Assembly (NCBI GenBank): GCA_964035015.1
Contig: OZ035997.1
Location: forward strand, 18,941,866 to 19,005,865
Direction of reading: 5' to 3'
Source of the DNA: Corallium rubrum
Taxonomy: Eukaryota; Cnidaria; Anthozoa; Scleralcyonacea; Coralliidae
DNA length: 64,000 nt
This document shows, one piece after another, positions 11,119-21,834 of this stretch. The notes beneath the pieces are model-generated. The model was not told the origin of the DNA and made no database searches. It worked only from the letters and a program-made list of their open reading frames with translations. A program made the position numbers and the translations under genes. Position 1 is the first letter of the stretch. Every line of letters begins with the position of its first letter.

Positions 11119-11585
11119 ACATGCCATCAAAATCATACAAATATGGTTCTGGTCTCCCAAAGAGTATCATTAAGCTGGTGAAGCCTGTGTTCCAGAGACT
11201 TAGTGATAACAGTCTTTTGGAAAAGTGCTTACATGGAAAAACGCAAAATCAGAACGAGGCTCTGAATGCTTTAATTTGGCAAAGAATTCCTAAGGAAGTC
11301 TTTGTTCACAGAGACAGCCTAGAATTTGGAGTGTATGATGCGGTCTTACACTTCAATATTGGTTGCAATGCAATTGTTGAACTTTTCAAGTCAATGAATA
11401 TTCCTGCTGGCAAGTACACTGAACTCGCCTGTCAAGCTGAAGACAAGTCTCGTGTTTTGCTTGCACAATATAAAAGCACGCCCAGAGCTAAAAAGAGAAG
11501 AAAGGTGATCAGAGGACTCGAAAAGAAAAAGGAGGACAAGAACCAAGAAGCAGAGGGTCTACAGTATGGAGCAGGAGAGTTTTAG
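11115..11585 (+). pseudogene. Mutator-like transposase, C-terminal part
   Basis: The 156-residue frame resumes the family after the deletion. YKYGSGLP, then LLEKCLHGKTQNQNEALN, IWQRIPKEVFV and GVYDAVLHFNIG form the characteristic C-terminal block. It ends in a basic tail and EGLQYGAGEF. The His/Asn-rich HGKTQNQNE motif is intact. The frame is offset from the N-terminal part, so the two pieces cannot make one continuous protein without the missing middle. It ends 550 bp before the satellite array. Confidence 0.7.
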
Positions 11586-12139
11586 TGGTTTCAGAAGCCA
11601 AGCAGAGGTATATGTAGCTGTGAAACTTGGTAGACAAACTTTAAACTGTATTTTCTCTGTAGACAAACTTTAAACTCGTAACATTGATATCTCAAAAAGT
11701 ATCTGGTAGATTTTACTCAACTTTTCAGGCAATATTCCACATATGTAAAGCTATGCAATGAACTAGAATGGTAGGATATGCTTTAATAGATTTTGTATTA
11801 TTTTGGAATATGTATTCTGATTCCGAGTATGTATACTATTGACTAAATAAATTAATAACCGCTTCTCTGATCAAAAAGCGTTTAGTCCATTGCATAGACA
11901 TATTAAAGCTGATTTTATCCCCAAAGTTTCATAGACATTGCTTAAAAACTAATCAAGTTATGGCTGCTGGCGTTTTGACTCAAAGTACGGGTTTCGAGAC
12001 TTTATCCTGGTAACCATGGCAACAGAATATGTCATTACCACAAAAATATTCATACTTTGTTATGCTTATAACATTCATACAATTTAAATTTTGTTGAAAG
12101 CTTTTTTTTCTAAAAAATAAATTTGGGGGTCATTCCACC
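11586..12139. other. Unique spacer between transposase remnant and satellite array
   Basis: AT-rich, with no open frame of note. It is probably the 3' flank of the transposase gene within element 1. AATAAATTAATAA-like words near 11846 could serve as polyadenylation signals, but this is not testable here. Confidence 0.4.
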
Positions 12140-13004
12140 TTAAGATCATCGTCACTTAGCGCGCGCTTTCCGACTCAGATCAAATGACCCATTGATTTGC
12201 CAACCAAACATTTTCTGCACGTTGGACGGAGATTTTGTAAACGGCATTACATTCCATATAAAATTCTGCATAGGACAGTCTACGAGACGAATGTACAACT
12301 GTGAACAAAGTAATTTATTTATATTTTTTAATATGATCGTCACTTAACGCGAGCTTGTTGACTCAGATCAAATGACACATTGATTTGCAAGCAAAACATT
12401 TTCTGCACGGTAGACGGAGATTCTGAAAACGGCATTATATTCCTTGTAAAATTCTGCATAGGACAGTCTACGAAACGAATGTTCAACTGTAAACAAAGTA
12501 ATTTATTTATATTTCTTAATATGATCGTCACTTAGCGCGCGCATGATGACTCAGATCAAATTACATATTGATTTGCAAACAAAATATTTTCTGCACGATA
12601 GATGGAGATTCTGTAAACGGTATTAGATTCCTTGTAAAATTCTGCATAGGACAGTCTACGAAACGAATGTTCGAATGTAAACAAAGTAATTTATTTATAT
12701 TTTTTAATATTATCGTAACTTAGCGCGCGCTTGTTGACTCAGATCAAATGACACATTTATTTGCCAACAAAATATTTTCTGCACGGTGGACGGAGATTCT
12801 GTAAGCGGCAGTAGATTCCTTGTAAATTTTTGCATAGAACAGTCAACGAAATGAATGTTCAACTGTAAACAAAGTAATTTATTTATATTTTTTAATATCA
12901 TCGTCACTTAGCGCGCGCTTGATGACTCAGATCAAATGACACGTTGATTTGCAAACAAAATATTTTCTGCACTGTAGACGGAGATTCTGTAAACGGTCCG
13001 ATTT
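12140..13004 (-). repeat. Satellite array of element 1, left block (~188-189 bp unit, inverted)
   Basis: About 4.5 tandem units; the boundary word ATCGTCACTTAGCGCGCGC recurs near 12147, 12334, 12523, 12711 and 12899. Each unit contains a core with ATGCAGAATTTTACAAGGAA (read on the minus strand), a GCGCGC word and TGAGTCA/TGACTCA. The orientation is opposite to the blocks right of 13780. Some units read open for 63 codons only because the unit length is close to a multiple of three. Confidence 0.9.
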
Positions 13005-13170
13005 GGTAAGTTAATTGGCGTAGTAATTTTTCTAAAAAAACGTTGTCTAAGTCGAGAAAATCAAAGCTAAATTTTATGTAAATCAAGAGGAGTCTGTATG
13101 ACATATACAGACACTCATTAAACATGGATTTTCTTTGTGTTTTCCTCATGAATTATAATGACCTGGTTCG
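13005..13170. repeat. Dispersed repeat shared with 51640-51815
   Basis: This segment aligns with 51640-51815 over about 165 bp. Shared words include GAGAAAATCAAAGCTAAA and TGTGTTTTCCTCATGAATTA. It forms the junction between the left satellite block and a unique spacer (13171-13780) in which I see nothing else. Confidence 0.6.
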
Positions 13171-13779
13171 TATAACGTTTTTAACCAACATGTGCCCTAC
13201 TATAATACATTTTCTATATGCTAGCAATATACATAGCACACGATTGCGCCTTTTATACCTTTCCTTGTGACTATTATATAGGATGCAGCATTAAAGCTCT
13301 TGTATTTTGAACCCCAGGCATAATGATAAGAGGATTTTCGCAGCTAAGCTATATTTAATATCTTTTCTGGCATTTTCCGCCACTTAGTCTTAAGTTCAGA
13401 AGGCTCGATTTGATTAATCAAATTAAATATGAATTGTGAAATTATGTCTTACGAATTCTGACCAATGACCAGAAAATCCTAATGTGTCAAACACATATAA
13501 ATTTCAGTAACGACCTGTACTAAAGAGTAAGTTAAAGTATTCCTTTGGAGTCTGAAACATTTCGGACATATCTTGGCAAATTGAACCGGCGCCAAAAATT
13601 ACGCAGCCACTTCACTATAATCACAATAGTTATAGCAGTGTGTCAATCGGTTGACCGAAACCTTCTATACAATGTATAACATATACGACAAATTATTAGA
13701 AAAATTTTAATGTAAGATTCTGTTGATAGAATGTTTGTCTACAGATCAGAAAATACTTTGTTGGAAAACGAACTTGTCA

Positions 13780-15664
13780 TTCGACTTATGGGTATGCAAA
13801 ATTTTCCAAGGAATCTAATGCCGTTTACAGAATCTCCGTCTACAGTGCAGAAAATATTTTGTTGGCAAATCAAGGTGTCATTTGATCTGAGTCAACAAGC
13901 GCGCGCTAAGTGACGATCATATTAAAAAATATAAATAAATTACTTTGTTTACAGTTGAACATCCGCTTCGTAGATTGTCCTATGCAGAATTTTACAAGGA
14001 AACTAATGCCGCTTACAGAATCTCCGTATACCTTGCAGAAAATATTTTGTTTGCAAATCAATGTGTCATTTGATCCGAGTCAACAAGCGCGCGCTAAGTG
14101 ACGATCATATTAAAAAATATAAATAAATTACTTTGTTTACAGTTGAACATTCGTTTCGTAGACTGTCCTATACAGAACTTTACAAGGAATCTAATGCCGT
14201 TTACAGAATCTCCATCTATCATGCAGAAAATATTTTGTTTGCAAATCATTGTGTAATTTGATCTGAGTGATGACTCAGATAAGTGAGCTAAGTGACGATC
14301 ATATTAAGTGACGCTAAGTGACGATAATATTAAGAAATATAAATAAATTACTTTATTTACAGTTGAACATTCCTTTCGTAGACTGACCTATGCAGAATTT
14401 TCCAAGGAATCTAATGCCGTTTACAGAATCTCCATCTACCGTGCAGAAAATATTTTGTTTTCAAATTAATGTGTCATGAAGCGCGCGCTAACTGACGATC
14501 ATATTAAAAAATATAAATAAATTACTTTGTTTACAGTTGAACATTCATTTCGTTGACTGTTCTATGCAGAATTTTACAAGGAATGTAATGTCGTTTACAG
14601 AATCTCCGTCTACCGTGCAGAAAATATTTTGTTGGCAAATCAATGTGTCATTTGATCCGAGTCAACAAGCGCGCGCTAAGTGACGATCATATTAAAAAAT
14701 ATAAATAAATTATTTTGTTTACAGTTGAACATTCGTTTCGTAGACTGTCCTATACAGAACTTTACAAGGAATCTAATGCCGTTTACAGAATCTCCATCTA
14801 TCATGCAGAAAATATTTTGTTTGCAAGTCATTGTGTAATTTGATCTGAGTGATGACTCAGATAAGTGAGCTAAGTGACGATCATATTAAGTGACGCTAAG
14901 TGACGATAATATTAAGAAATATAAATAAATTACTTTGTTTACAGTTGAACATTCCTTTCGTAGACTGACCTATGCAGAATTTTCCAAGGAATCTAATGCC
15001 GTTTACAGAATCTCCATCTACCGTGCAGAAAATATTTTGTTTTCAAATTAATGTGTCATTTGATCTGAGTCATGAAGCGCGCGCTAACTGACGATCATAT
15101 TAAAAAATATAAATAAATTACTTTGCTTACCGTTGAACATTCATTTCGTTGACTGTTCTATGCAGAATTTAACAAGGAATCTAATGCCGTTTACAGAATC
15201 TCCGTCTACCTTTGCAGAAAATATTTTGTTGGCAAATCAATGTGTCATTTGATATCAGTCAGCAAGTGCGCGCTAAGTGACGATGATATTAAAAAATATA
15301 AATAAATTACTTTGTTCAAAGTTGTACATTCGTTTCGTAGACTGGCCTATGCAGAATGTTACAAGGAATCTAATGCCGTTTACAGCATCTTCGTCCACCG
15401 TGCAGAAAATGTTTGGTTGGCAAATCAATGGGTCATTTGATCTGAGTCGGAAAGCGCGCGCTAAGTGACGATGATATTAAAAAATATAAATAAATTACTT
15501 TGTTTACAGTTGAACATTCATTTCGTTGACTGTTCTATGCAGAATTTTACAAGGAATGTAATGTCGTTTACAGAATCTCCGTCTACCGTGCAGAAAATAT
15601 TTTGTTGGCAAATCAATGTGTCATTTGATCTGAGTCAACAAGCGCGCGCTAAGTTACGATCATA
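13780..15664 (+). repeat. Satellite array of element 1, right block A (~188 bp unit)
   Basis: About ten units run head to tail. The boundary word GCGCGCTAAGTGACGATCAT recurs at roughly 188-190 bp spacing. A multi-unit period is visible: the odd junction with GAGTGATGACTCAGATAAG and a duplicated AAGTGACGCTAAGTGACG occurs at about 14265-14330 and again at about 14850-14915, some 590 bp apart. That indicates duplication of a three-unit block. Most units keep TGAGTCA. Confidence 0.9.
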
Positions 15665-16690
15665 CTAGAAATACATGAATGCAACAACCCTTCGCCGGCT
15701 TTTATTAAATGCTTTTTTGAAACAACCCCCAACCACCCACCCACCCACCCTGATTAAAATAAGCAGTGATGTACAGCCAATATAAAAACAAACAGATATA
15801 TGAACAAATGATAATCCTCAAAATAATTCTACATATCAAAGCAAAACTTAGATTTCATTGTTAAGCTCTGGTTGTACAAAATATGTTTTTAGGAGGCTTC
15901 AAAAGGGATTATTTTAACAAGCTTTAAATGGCTTCCCTATGCATATACATGCATGTTTAATTGCAAAGGCAGAATTAAAAGTCAACAGCTCAAAAATTAC
16001 ATTTAAAATAGAGTCCGAGATGAAAACAATTCGCTAGGATCAGATTCTAGAAAGAAGTATTAAACAGACAACGTTTCAGTCGAAAATTTGGAAATACAGC
16101 CAAAAAAATCGCCGAAGCCCATGAGTATTTACATGTAATGATACATTTAAGCTTTATATAAAGGTAGTGTTTTAGTTTTAAGTTAGCTTTAATTAAGCTG
16201 ATTTATGGTTTGGACGAGCAAAGGGAAAGCATGAAAACGTGAAGCTGTATATTGTTTAGGTTAATAAGCGAAAACATGAAAACAACAAGAATCCTACTGT
16301 ATTTTGACCACGGAGTCACTACAAACAGACTGAAACAGTGCAATTCAGATCGAGTTTTGTTTACCATACGGCGTTTGGTTTCTTTAAGTTCTCTGGTTTC
16401 TCTTCAAGATATATTAAACGAGTTGTTTGTATCCTTCTTTTCTTCGTGCTCCATTTCGTTTCGTTTAAATAAACGAAAGAAAAATACTATTTGCTTGAGA
16501 ATTTAGTTTTCTTCGTCGCTAGTCAATTCTTACCGCGTGACACCCTACCAAACATATATATAAATATATATATATATATATAAACTATTTCCCAGCTTTC
16601 GTCTCCCTCGCTTTTTCTACACGCGTGTAAAATGGACTCCACGCGTGTCGAGATTAGCACCCTCACCGGGCTCCGGGCCTTCGGCCCTCC
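15665..16690. other. Spacer with microsatellite and GC-rich insertion
   Basis: A unique AT-rich spacer separates two satellite blocks. It holds a TA microsatellite at 16553-16582 and then a GC-rich module (16615-16690). The module reads ACGCGTGTCGAGATTAGCAC and then GGGCTCCGGGCCTTCGGCCC, which can form a hairpin. The same module appears around 53240 and 54136-54170, so it is a mobile repeat. No gene is seen. Confidence 0.55.
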
Positions 16691-17600
16691 GCCCGGCTCG
16701 GGGATTAAAAAATATAAATAAATTACTTTGTTTACATTTGAACATTCGTTTCGTAGACTGTCCTATGCAGAACTTTACAAGGAATCTAATGCCGTTTACA
16801 GAATCTCCGTCCACCGTGCAGAAAATGTTTGGTTGGCAAATAAATGTGTCATTTGATCTGAGTCAACAAGCGCGCGCTAAGTTACGATCATATTAAAAAA
16901 ATATAAATAAATTACTTTGTTTACAGTTGAACACCCACTTCGTAGATTGTCCTATGCAGAATTTTACAAGGAATCTAATGCCGTTTTCAGAATCTCCATC
17001 TACCGTGCGGAAAATATTTTGTTTTCAAATTAATGTGTCATTTGATCTGAGTCAACAAGCGCGCGCTAAGTGACGATGATATTAAAAAATATAAATAAAT
17101 TACTTTGTTTACAGTTGAACATTCGTTTCGTAGACTGTCCTATGCAGAATTTTCCAAGGAATCTAATGCCGTTTACAGAATCTCCATCTACCGTGCAGAA
17201 AATATTTTGTTTTCAAATTAATGTGTCATTTGATCTGAGTCATGAAGCCCGCGCTAACTGACGATCGTATTAAAAAATATAAATAAATTACCTTTTTTGC
17301 AGTTGAACATTCGTTTCGTAGACTGTCGTATGCAGAATTTTACAAGGAATCTAATGCCGTTTACAGAATCTCCGTCTAGCGTGTTCAAAATATTTTGTTG
17401 GCAAATCAATATGTCATTTGATGTGATTCAGCAAGCGCGCGTTACAAAATAAATGTTCAGAAAATTAAAGAAAATAATGGAAATCACATATTTGATATCA
17501 CTAGACGCAGAAATGCAGAATTGTATAAGGAATCGAACGGTATATTTGGATTCGCTATCTACGAAGGAGAAAATTATTTAGATAGAGCGCGGCTTGTTTG
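16691..17600 (+). repeat. Satellite array of element 1, right block B plus a diverged edge unit
   Basis: Four units run from 16691 to about 17455 in the same orientation as block A. A last, strongly diverged unit (17500-17580) still shows ATGCAGAATTGTATAAGGAA and GAGAAAATTATT. The loss of similarity at the edge next to the terminal repeat is typical of tandem arrays that are homogenised in the middle. Confidence 0.85.
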
Positions 17601-18090
17601 TTATTAAATCTTAATAGATTATTAGTATGGAGTGAGTGATATTAAGTCTATTAAAGCCTAGCATTCTTAAAACATAATTTTACTTGAAGAAACGTGGTTT
17701 GTACTAACGTAAATGTCCTAAATTATCGACGGTGAATGATTATTTTGTGTTAAAGTCAGATTGAACGAGTTAAAAGACCTACGAAACATTAGTCTTCGAA
17801 GCCAGACTGCTGCTCGGCTGCGCCCCCCTGGAAGCGCCATTACGAAACATCGCTGAGCCGAATTGGCAGGTATCTTAATTGGCAGTGAATTGGCAGCTGG
17901 CGAATTGGCAGCTAACTTCACGGGGTTCATTTCTGTACTTCTGTTGGTTCTTCTGGGGGCTCCCGCGATACGTATAGTTGTGTCAACGGTTAGATTATTT
18001 ATTTTTTGTATTACGTCATGTAAGATCTACATCATTGAATACAATTACAGCAACCCCTCGCCCCCCCCCCCCCCCCCCCCCCCCCACTCC

Positions 18091-18700
18091 TGTCGGAACG
18101 CAACCTATCCTCAGTCTTAGATTACCAATAATAGGAAATTGTCAAATGCTCTTGAATTACCCATAATGGGTAATTCAAGAGGATTTATTAATGAAACCCT
18201 TCCCCCCGAACCCAACCCTAACCCTAAAAAATGTGAATTTCCCGGGGGAAACCCTAACCCTAACTTGAAAAGTATCGGGGTTTTTTTTTAGCCACGCCCT
18301 CCCCGTCCAACCCCCCTAATAGTGTTTGTAATTTATGTACATAATGGGTAATTCAAGAGGATTTATTAATGAAACCCTTCCCCCCCCGAACCCCCTAAAC
18401 CCTAACCCTAAAAAATGTGAATTTCCCGGGGGAAACCCTAACCCTAACTGGAAAAGTATCGTGGTTTTTCTTTAGCCACGCCCTCCCTGTCCAACCCCCC
18501 TAATAGTGTTTGTAATTTATGGTCAATAGTTCTTGACAAAGATTGTGGGATGCGCAGTGAGTTTTAATCCGTTAATTGGCGCATCATTGGGTCCTAAAAT
18601 AATAAATCCTCTTGAATTACCCATTATGGGTAATTCAAGAGCATTTGACAATTTTTTATTATTGGTAATCTAAGACTGAGGATATGTTGCAACGGAACGA
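18091..18700. mobile_element. MITE carrying degenerate telomeric repeats
   Basis: Terminal inverted repeats of about 90 bp begin near CGGAACGCAACCTATCCTCA and contain the palindrome CTTGAATTACCCATAATGGG. The interior is a direct duplication of about 175-180 bp (18168-18341 and 18342-18520). Each copy carries two short tracts of CCCTAACCCTAA-type sequence around AAATTTCCCGGGGG-like words. A poly-C run of about 26 bases (18060-18085) abuts the left end. A related piece in the other orientation lies at 46610-46735. Confidence 0.75.
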
Positions 18701-18835
18701 TGAAAATATAGTTTTAATTATGGTAGAATATTTGAAATAAAAAAAACAACTCTATTTTTTTGAAGAAAAATGCCACAAGAATGCCACAAGGATGATATTT
18801 CGTAAATATATTGAGATGAAGAAAATTGCAGGTTG

Positions 18836-18901
18836 CCTCCAGGGATTGAACTCAATCTCGTTCGCGTGGAAACCGACGATGTTACCACCACACTACTGAA
18901 G
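18836..18901 (-). tRNA. tRNA-like sequence, probable SINE or pseudogene
   Basis: On the minus strand TAGTGTGGTGGTAACATC resembles an A box region and GAGTTCAATCCCTGG a B box. CTTCAG and CTGGAG can pair as an acceptor stem. The anticodon arm is poorly formed, with TCC as a possible anticodon (Gly-like). It reads best as a tRNA-derived SINE head. The surrounding 18700-19105 contains nothing else recognisable. Confidence 0.4.
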
Positions 18902-19704
18902 CAGGCATCAGAATTTTATTAAAATATTAGGGTTATACTTTACAGTTTTTTCTCCCATGTTTACAGAGAACATCGCTTGGTATCTAAAAATATTTGCATT
19001 TTGAAAACTACTCAAACTATATTCATTTATGGCATTTTAATAATATAACAAAAATAATTTTTCATTTCGAAATCTGAATTGCTGAAAATGTTTTCACATA
19101 CATGTTAAGGGGCCATCCATTTAGTACGTACGCAAAATTTCCGCAATTTTTTACCCCCTCCCTCCCCCCCCCCCCCCCTTTGTACGCTTATGTAACTTTT
19201 TTTTCCTCCCCGCCCCCACTGCGTACTTACGCGTACAAGAAGACCCAATGAATGAGCCCCCCCCCCCCCCATTCCATGATCTTTAATTTTTCACGTAGTT
19301 TCAAAATCTTATAACAGTAACCGTGTTGTCTTCTGACATTGCCCTACTTTTTAAAACTGAAAAGTAGTAAACGCGGTCAGCGGCAGTGTACGCCTTCCCG
19401 ACTCGATCACTACTTCAAGTTAGTCAATCTTCAAGTTCAGTGCATTTTGATATTATAGCCTACCGTAATTATTCGAATAAACGCCGCGGCGTTTATTAAA
19501 TTTTTGGCGCTTCAGGTGCGGCGTTTATTCGAGGGCGGCGTTTATTCGAGGGCGGCGTTTATTCGAGGGCGGCGTTTATTGCAAATTTTGTAACAACAAC
19601 TGTGAATTTATTAAAAAACTAAGAATAAAATTCATATGTCTTTTAAATATATATAAATATATATGAAAATTGAACTGTTCACTGTCTTATATAATGATTA
19701 AGTT

Positions 19705-21144
19705 TCATTCTATTTCAATGTCACTGTCTCCTTCGTGGTCCGAGTCTAACAGCTGAATAGTAGGGCATGCCTCTTCAACATCGGAAGACGTGTATTCTTC
19801 AGTGTCGAAAGGATTCGTTTCTGGCTCGTCGAGAATATCCAGTTGTGATTTCAGGACGGCTTGTCCAGTGTTGCACGGCTGTCCCTCCTTGAAACAGTGA
19901 ATCGCATCATCTTCTGAGCCGTCAACTGGAAGGTTCAATGCACAACTTTTGAACGATTTCTTGATGACATCTGCAGGCAATTCATCCCAGGAATCCAGAA
20001 TCCACTGCAAAATGGTTTTTCTTGGTGGCGCTTTCAAATTCCCAGCTGCTGTTTCTTCGTGAATGCCTACTGTCGCCAGCCATTCATCATACCTTTCTGT
20101 GCACAATGATTTGAATGGTTTGTTCCAACTTACGTCGGGCGCCTGTATATATTTGGTACAACCTCCCGGGACAATCACGCGATCGATTTTCTTGGATTTC
20201 AGAGAGTCGGTTATACTGTCCACAAGGTGACACTCGTAGGAGTCCCAAGCTAACAGCCTTCGGTTGAAAGAAAACGCTCCTAGAACAGAGTTGGTCCAGG
20301 TACGAGTTAATTCAGTGTCCATCCATCCATTTACCGAAGTGGCTACGACCGCTCTACGTTTGAACTCTTCGTTTAGCGCTGCGGATTCTCGTTTTGCTCC
20401 TTTAAAGACTACCATAGGCTTAAGTTTTGTCCCATCGGCCTTGGCAGCTAAACAAACTGATACTCTAGCCTTTTCATGACCCGTCGTTTTCAGTGTAATA
20501 GTCTTTGTCCCGGTTGCGTCAATAGTGGTTTCGGATACCATATCGCACCAAACTGGAGTTTCATCCATTGCAATGATATCAGAGGGGCTGTATTCGTGCT
20601 TTTTCTGTAGGCGTCTTACTTGAATTACATATGACACGAGTTTAGCTATCATTCGTTCTGGATCCTGTTGAGCAATAGAGGTTTTTCTTCTCAAAGATAA
20701 ACCATTTCTCTTCATAAATTTTGCCAACCAGCCTCTTGAAGCTTTAAAGTCGTCGTCAGTCACGTCATTTTGGTTTATATCGTTGAAAGTTACTTGTGCT
20801 TTCTTCATTATAAGTTTACTGGAAACTCGAAGACCGCGAGATCGTCTGCTTTCAATCCACTCCATTAAAACTTCCTCTAACTTCGTGCTTAGCGGTTTTC
20901 GGCCAGCTGCACACAATCTACTTCTTTGTTTGACTTTGTTACCTCTTACCGCAAGAACACCTTCGATATCACTCTTCTTTGCTCTCCATTCTCGTATTCT
21001 TCTTTCATCGACTTGAAATTGGCGAGAAGCAGGTCGATTTCCGTGTATTTCAGCATATGCGATTGCTTGTTTTTTTACTGCAAGGCTGTATTTATGTCTT
21101 TTTTGTCCTTTGTGCGAAATTTGGTCCCTATTTGAATCTGCCAT
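19705..21144 (-). CDS. Pogo/Tigger-type DDE transposase, 479 aa, intact
   Basis: It catalyses cut-and-paste transposition of the surrounding element. The N-terminus (residues about 15-60, HKYSLAVKKQAIAYAEIHGN...RIREWRAKK) is a psq/CENP-B-like helix-turn-helix. A second helical DNA-binding region follows (80-155, with GWLAKFMKRNGLSLRRKT). The catalytic DDE_1 domain runs from about 185 to 400. Candidate catalytic acids are D194 (IAMDETPVW), D301 (LLAWDSYECH) and D337 (IQAPDVSWNKPFK), the last in the usual pogo QxxDVxxNKPFK setting. The C-terminus is acidic (DHEGDSDIEIE). Length and motif order fit the family. The start at 21144 gives MADSNRDQ and lies 201 bp from the divergent start of the partner gene. 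Confidence 0.92.
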   Translation of the reverse strand: MADSNRDQISHKGQKRHKYSLAVKKQAIAYAEIHGNRPASRQFQVDERRIREWRAKKSDIEGVLAVRGNKVKQRSRLCAAGRKPLSTKLEEVLMEWIESRRSRGLRVSSKLIMKKAQVTFNDINQNDVTDDDFKASRGWLAKFMKRNGLSLRRKTSIAQQDPERMIAKLVSYVIQVRRLQKKHEYSPSDIIAMDETPVWCDMVSETTIDATGTKTITLKTTGHEKARVSVCLAAKADGTKLKPMVVFKGAKRESAALNEEFKRRAVVATSVNGWMDTELTRTWTNSVLGAFSFNRRLLAWDSYECHLVDSITDSLKSKKIDRVIVPGGCTKYIQAPDVSWNKPFKSLCTERYDEWLATVGIHEETAAGNLKAPPRKTILQWILDSWDELPADVIKKSFKSCALNLPVDGSEDDAIHCFKEGQPCNTGQAVLKSQLDILDEPETNPFDTEEYTSSDVEEACPTIQLLDSDHEGDSDIEIE

Positions 21145-21345
21145 TCCTCATTTGTTGTAGGTTTTGTGCCATTGCATGTGCTAAAATATAGATCTAGTTG
21201 CAATTAGCATGAATACAAACCGCACTTGCTGATTGGACCACGAGCGATGTTTGTAATTTGAGTAAGTGCGAGTAATAACTTAATGTCACAAACTTGATGC
21301 AAACCTTCTCAAATTTCAAACAAAGTTAACTCGCAAGTCGCAACA
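21145..21345. promoter_or_regulatory. Shared divergent promoter region of the pogo element
   Basis: These 201 bases separate the start codons of the transposase (-) and the HIRAN-like gene (+). Both must be transcribed from here, so a bidirectional promoter is the simplest reading. It is AT-rich. No clear TATA box is assigned. This is inference from gene layout only. Confidence 0.45.
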
Positions 21346-21834
21346 ATGGCAAGGGCAATGCCAGTAGAGTTCAAAATGTATTTCAAGGTAGACTTTGACA
21401 CGATTATCCGAGGTCACCATGTTTATAAGTCTGTGTGGACTCCCAAAACTCATGAAATACTTGAATGTGAGAAAGATACTCGCGCAGAGGCAAAGGAACA
21501 CGATGAAAACGCAATTGGTGTTTATAAACCTCCCACTGGCACGAAGCAGCCGAATTCGAAGAAGACGCTTGCTGGCCACGTCCCAATTGAGCTGTCTCGC
21601 TTATTAAAGAACTTCCTAGACGCAAACACTGAGAACAAACTATTCGCGAAAGCCACTGGAAAAAGAAAGAGAGAAATCGGACTAGTTGTACCGGCAAAAT
21701 TCTCGGCTGTCACCACGGAACTGCGCATAGCAGAAGTTTTAGAGAGAGAACTAAGTAGCAAAGCTATGAAGTATAGCCACTTTGAACTAAATAACATTGT
21801 AATCGAGAAAAATAAATATCCAAGACTGCTTTAG
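21346..21834 (+). CDS. HIRAN-like accessory protein of the pogo element, 162 aa
   Basis: This intact frame shares the transposon with the transposase. Residues about 14-90 read IIRGHHVYKSVWTP, then LECEKD, AKEHDENAIGVYK and KTLAGHVPIELSRLL. That order (G-xx-hhY at the start, C-x-R/D, E-H-D-x-x-A-h-x-V, then GHhP) is that of the HIRAN fold, which in SWI/SNF helicases such as HLTF binds 3' DNA ends. The C-terminal third is KRKREIGLVVPAKF plus a helical tail. The role is unknown; binding or protecting excised transposon ends is a plausible guess. It is transcribed divergently from the transposase. Assignment is by motif recognition and needs a profile search. Confidence 0.65.
   Translation: MARAMPVEFKMYFKVDFDTIIRGHHVYKSVWTPKTHEILECEKDTRAEAKEHDENAIGVYKPPTGTKQPNSKKTLAGHVPIELSRLLKNFLDANTENKLFAKATGKRKREIGLVVPAKFSAVTTELRIAEVLERELSSKAMKYSHFELNNIVIEKNKYPRLL

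Larger units (their letters stand above)
7683..17927. mobile_element. Giant Mutator-like element with internal satellite arrays (element 1, 10.2 kb)
   Basis: Both ends begin AACCCCGTGAAG followed by repeated GCTGCCAATTC words. The subterminal ~300 bp (10180-10430 and 17600-17880) are also inverted copies. The flanks CATGTTCTG and CATTTCTG fit an 8-9 bp target duplication with one indel. Inside are a Mutator-like transposase gene remnant (10555-11585), a satellite array on the left (about 12140-13004) and inverted arrays on the right (13780-15664, 16691-17455). A nested fold-back element separates the left terminus from its subterminal region. Superfamily assignment rests on the transposase and on the 9-bp duplication of the sister element at 26707-40656. 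Confidence 0.8.

Noticed and set aside
16615..16690. Helitron 3' end
   Set aside because: There is a GC-rich hairpin, but no CTRR end followed by T and no 5' TC border could be identified in either copy.
12152..17261. Series of ~63-residue frames of the form MTIILKNINKLLCLQLNI
   Set aside because: Each spans one satellite unit; the frame is open only because the unit is close to 63 codons. Unit-to-unit changes do not favour synonymous sites, and many units have stops.
18200..18480. Chromosome end or chromosome fusion site
   Set aside because: The CCCTAA tracts are short, degenerate and sit inside a MITE with terminal inverted repeats.
20264..21191. Several plus-strand frames within the pogo transposase region
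   Set aside because: They are shadows of the intact minus-strand transposase.
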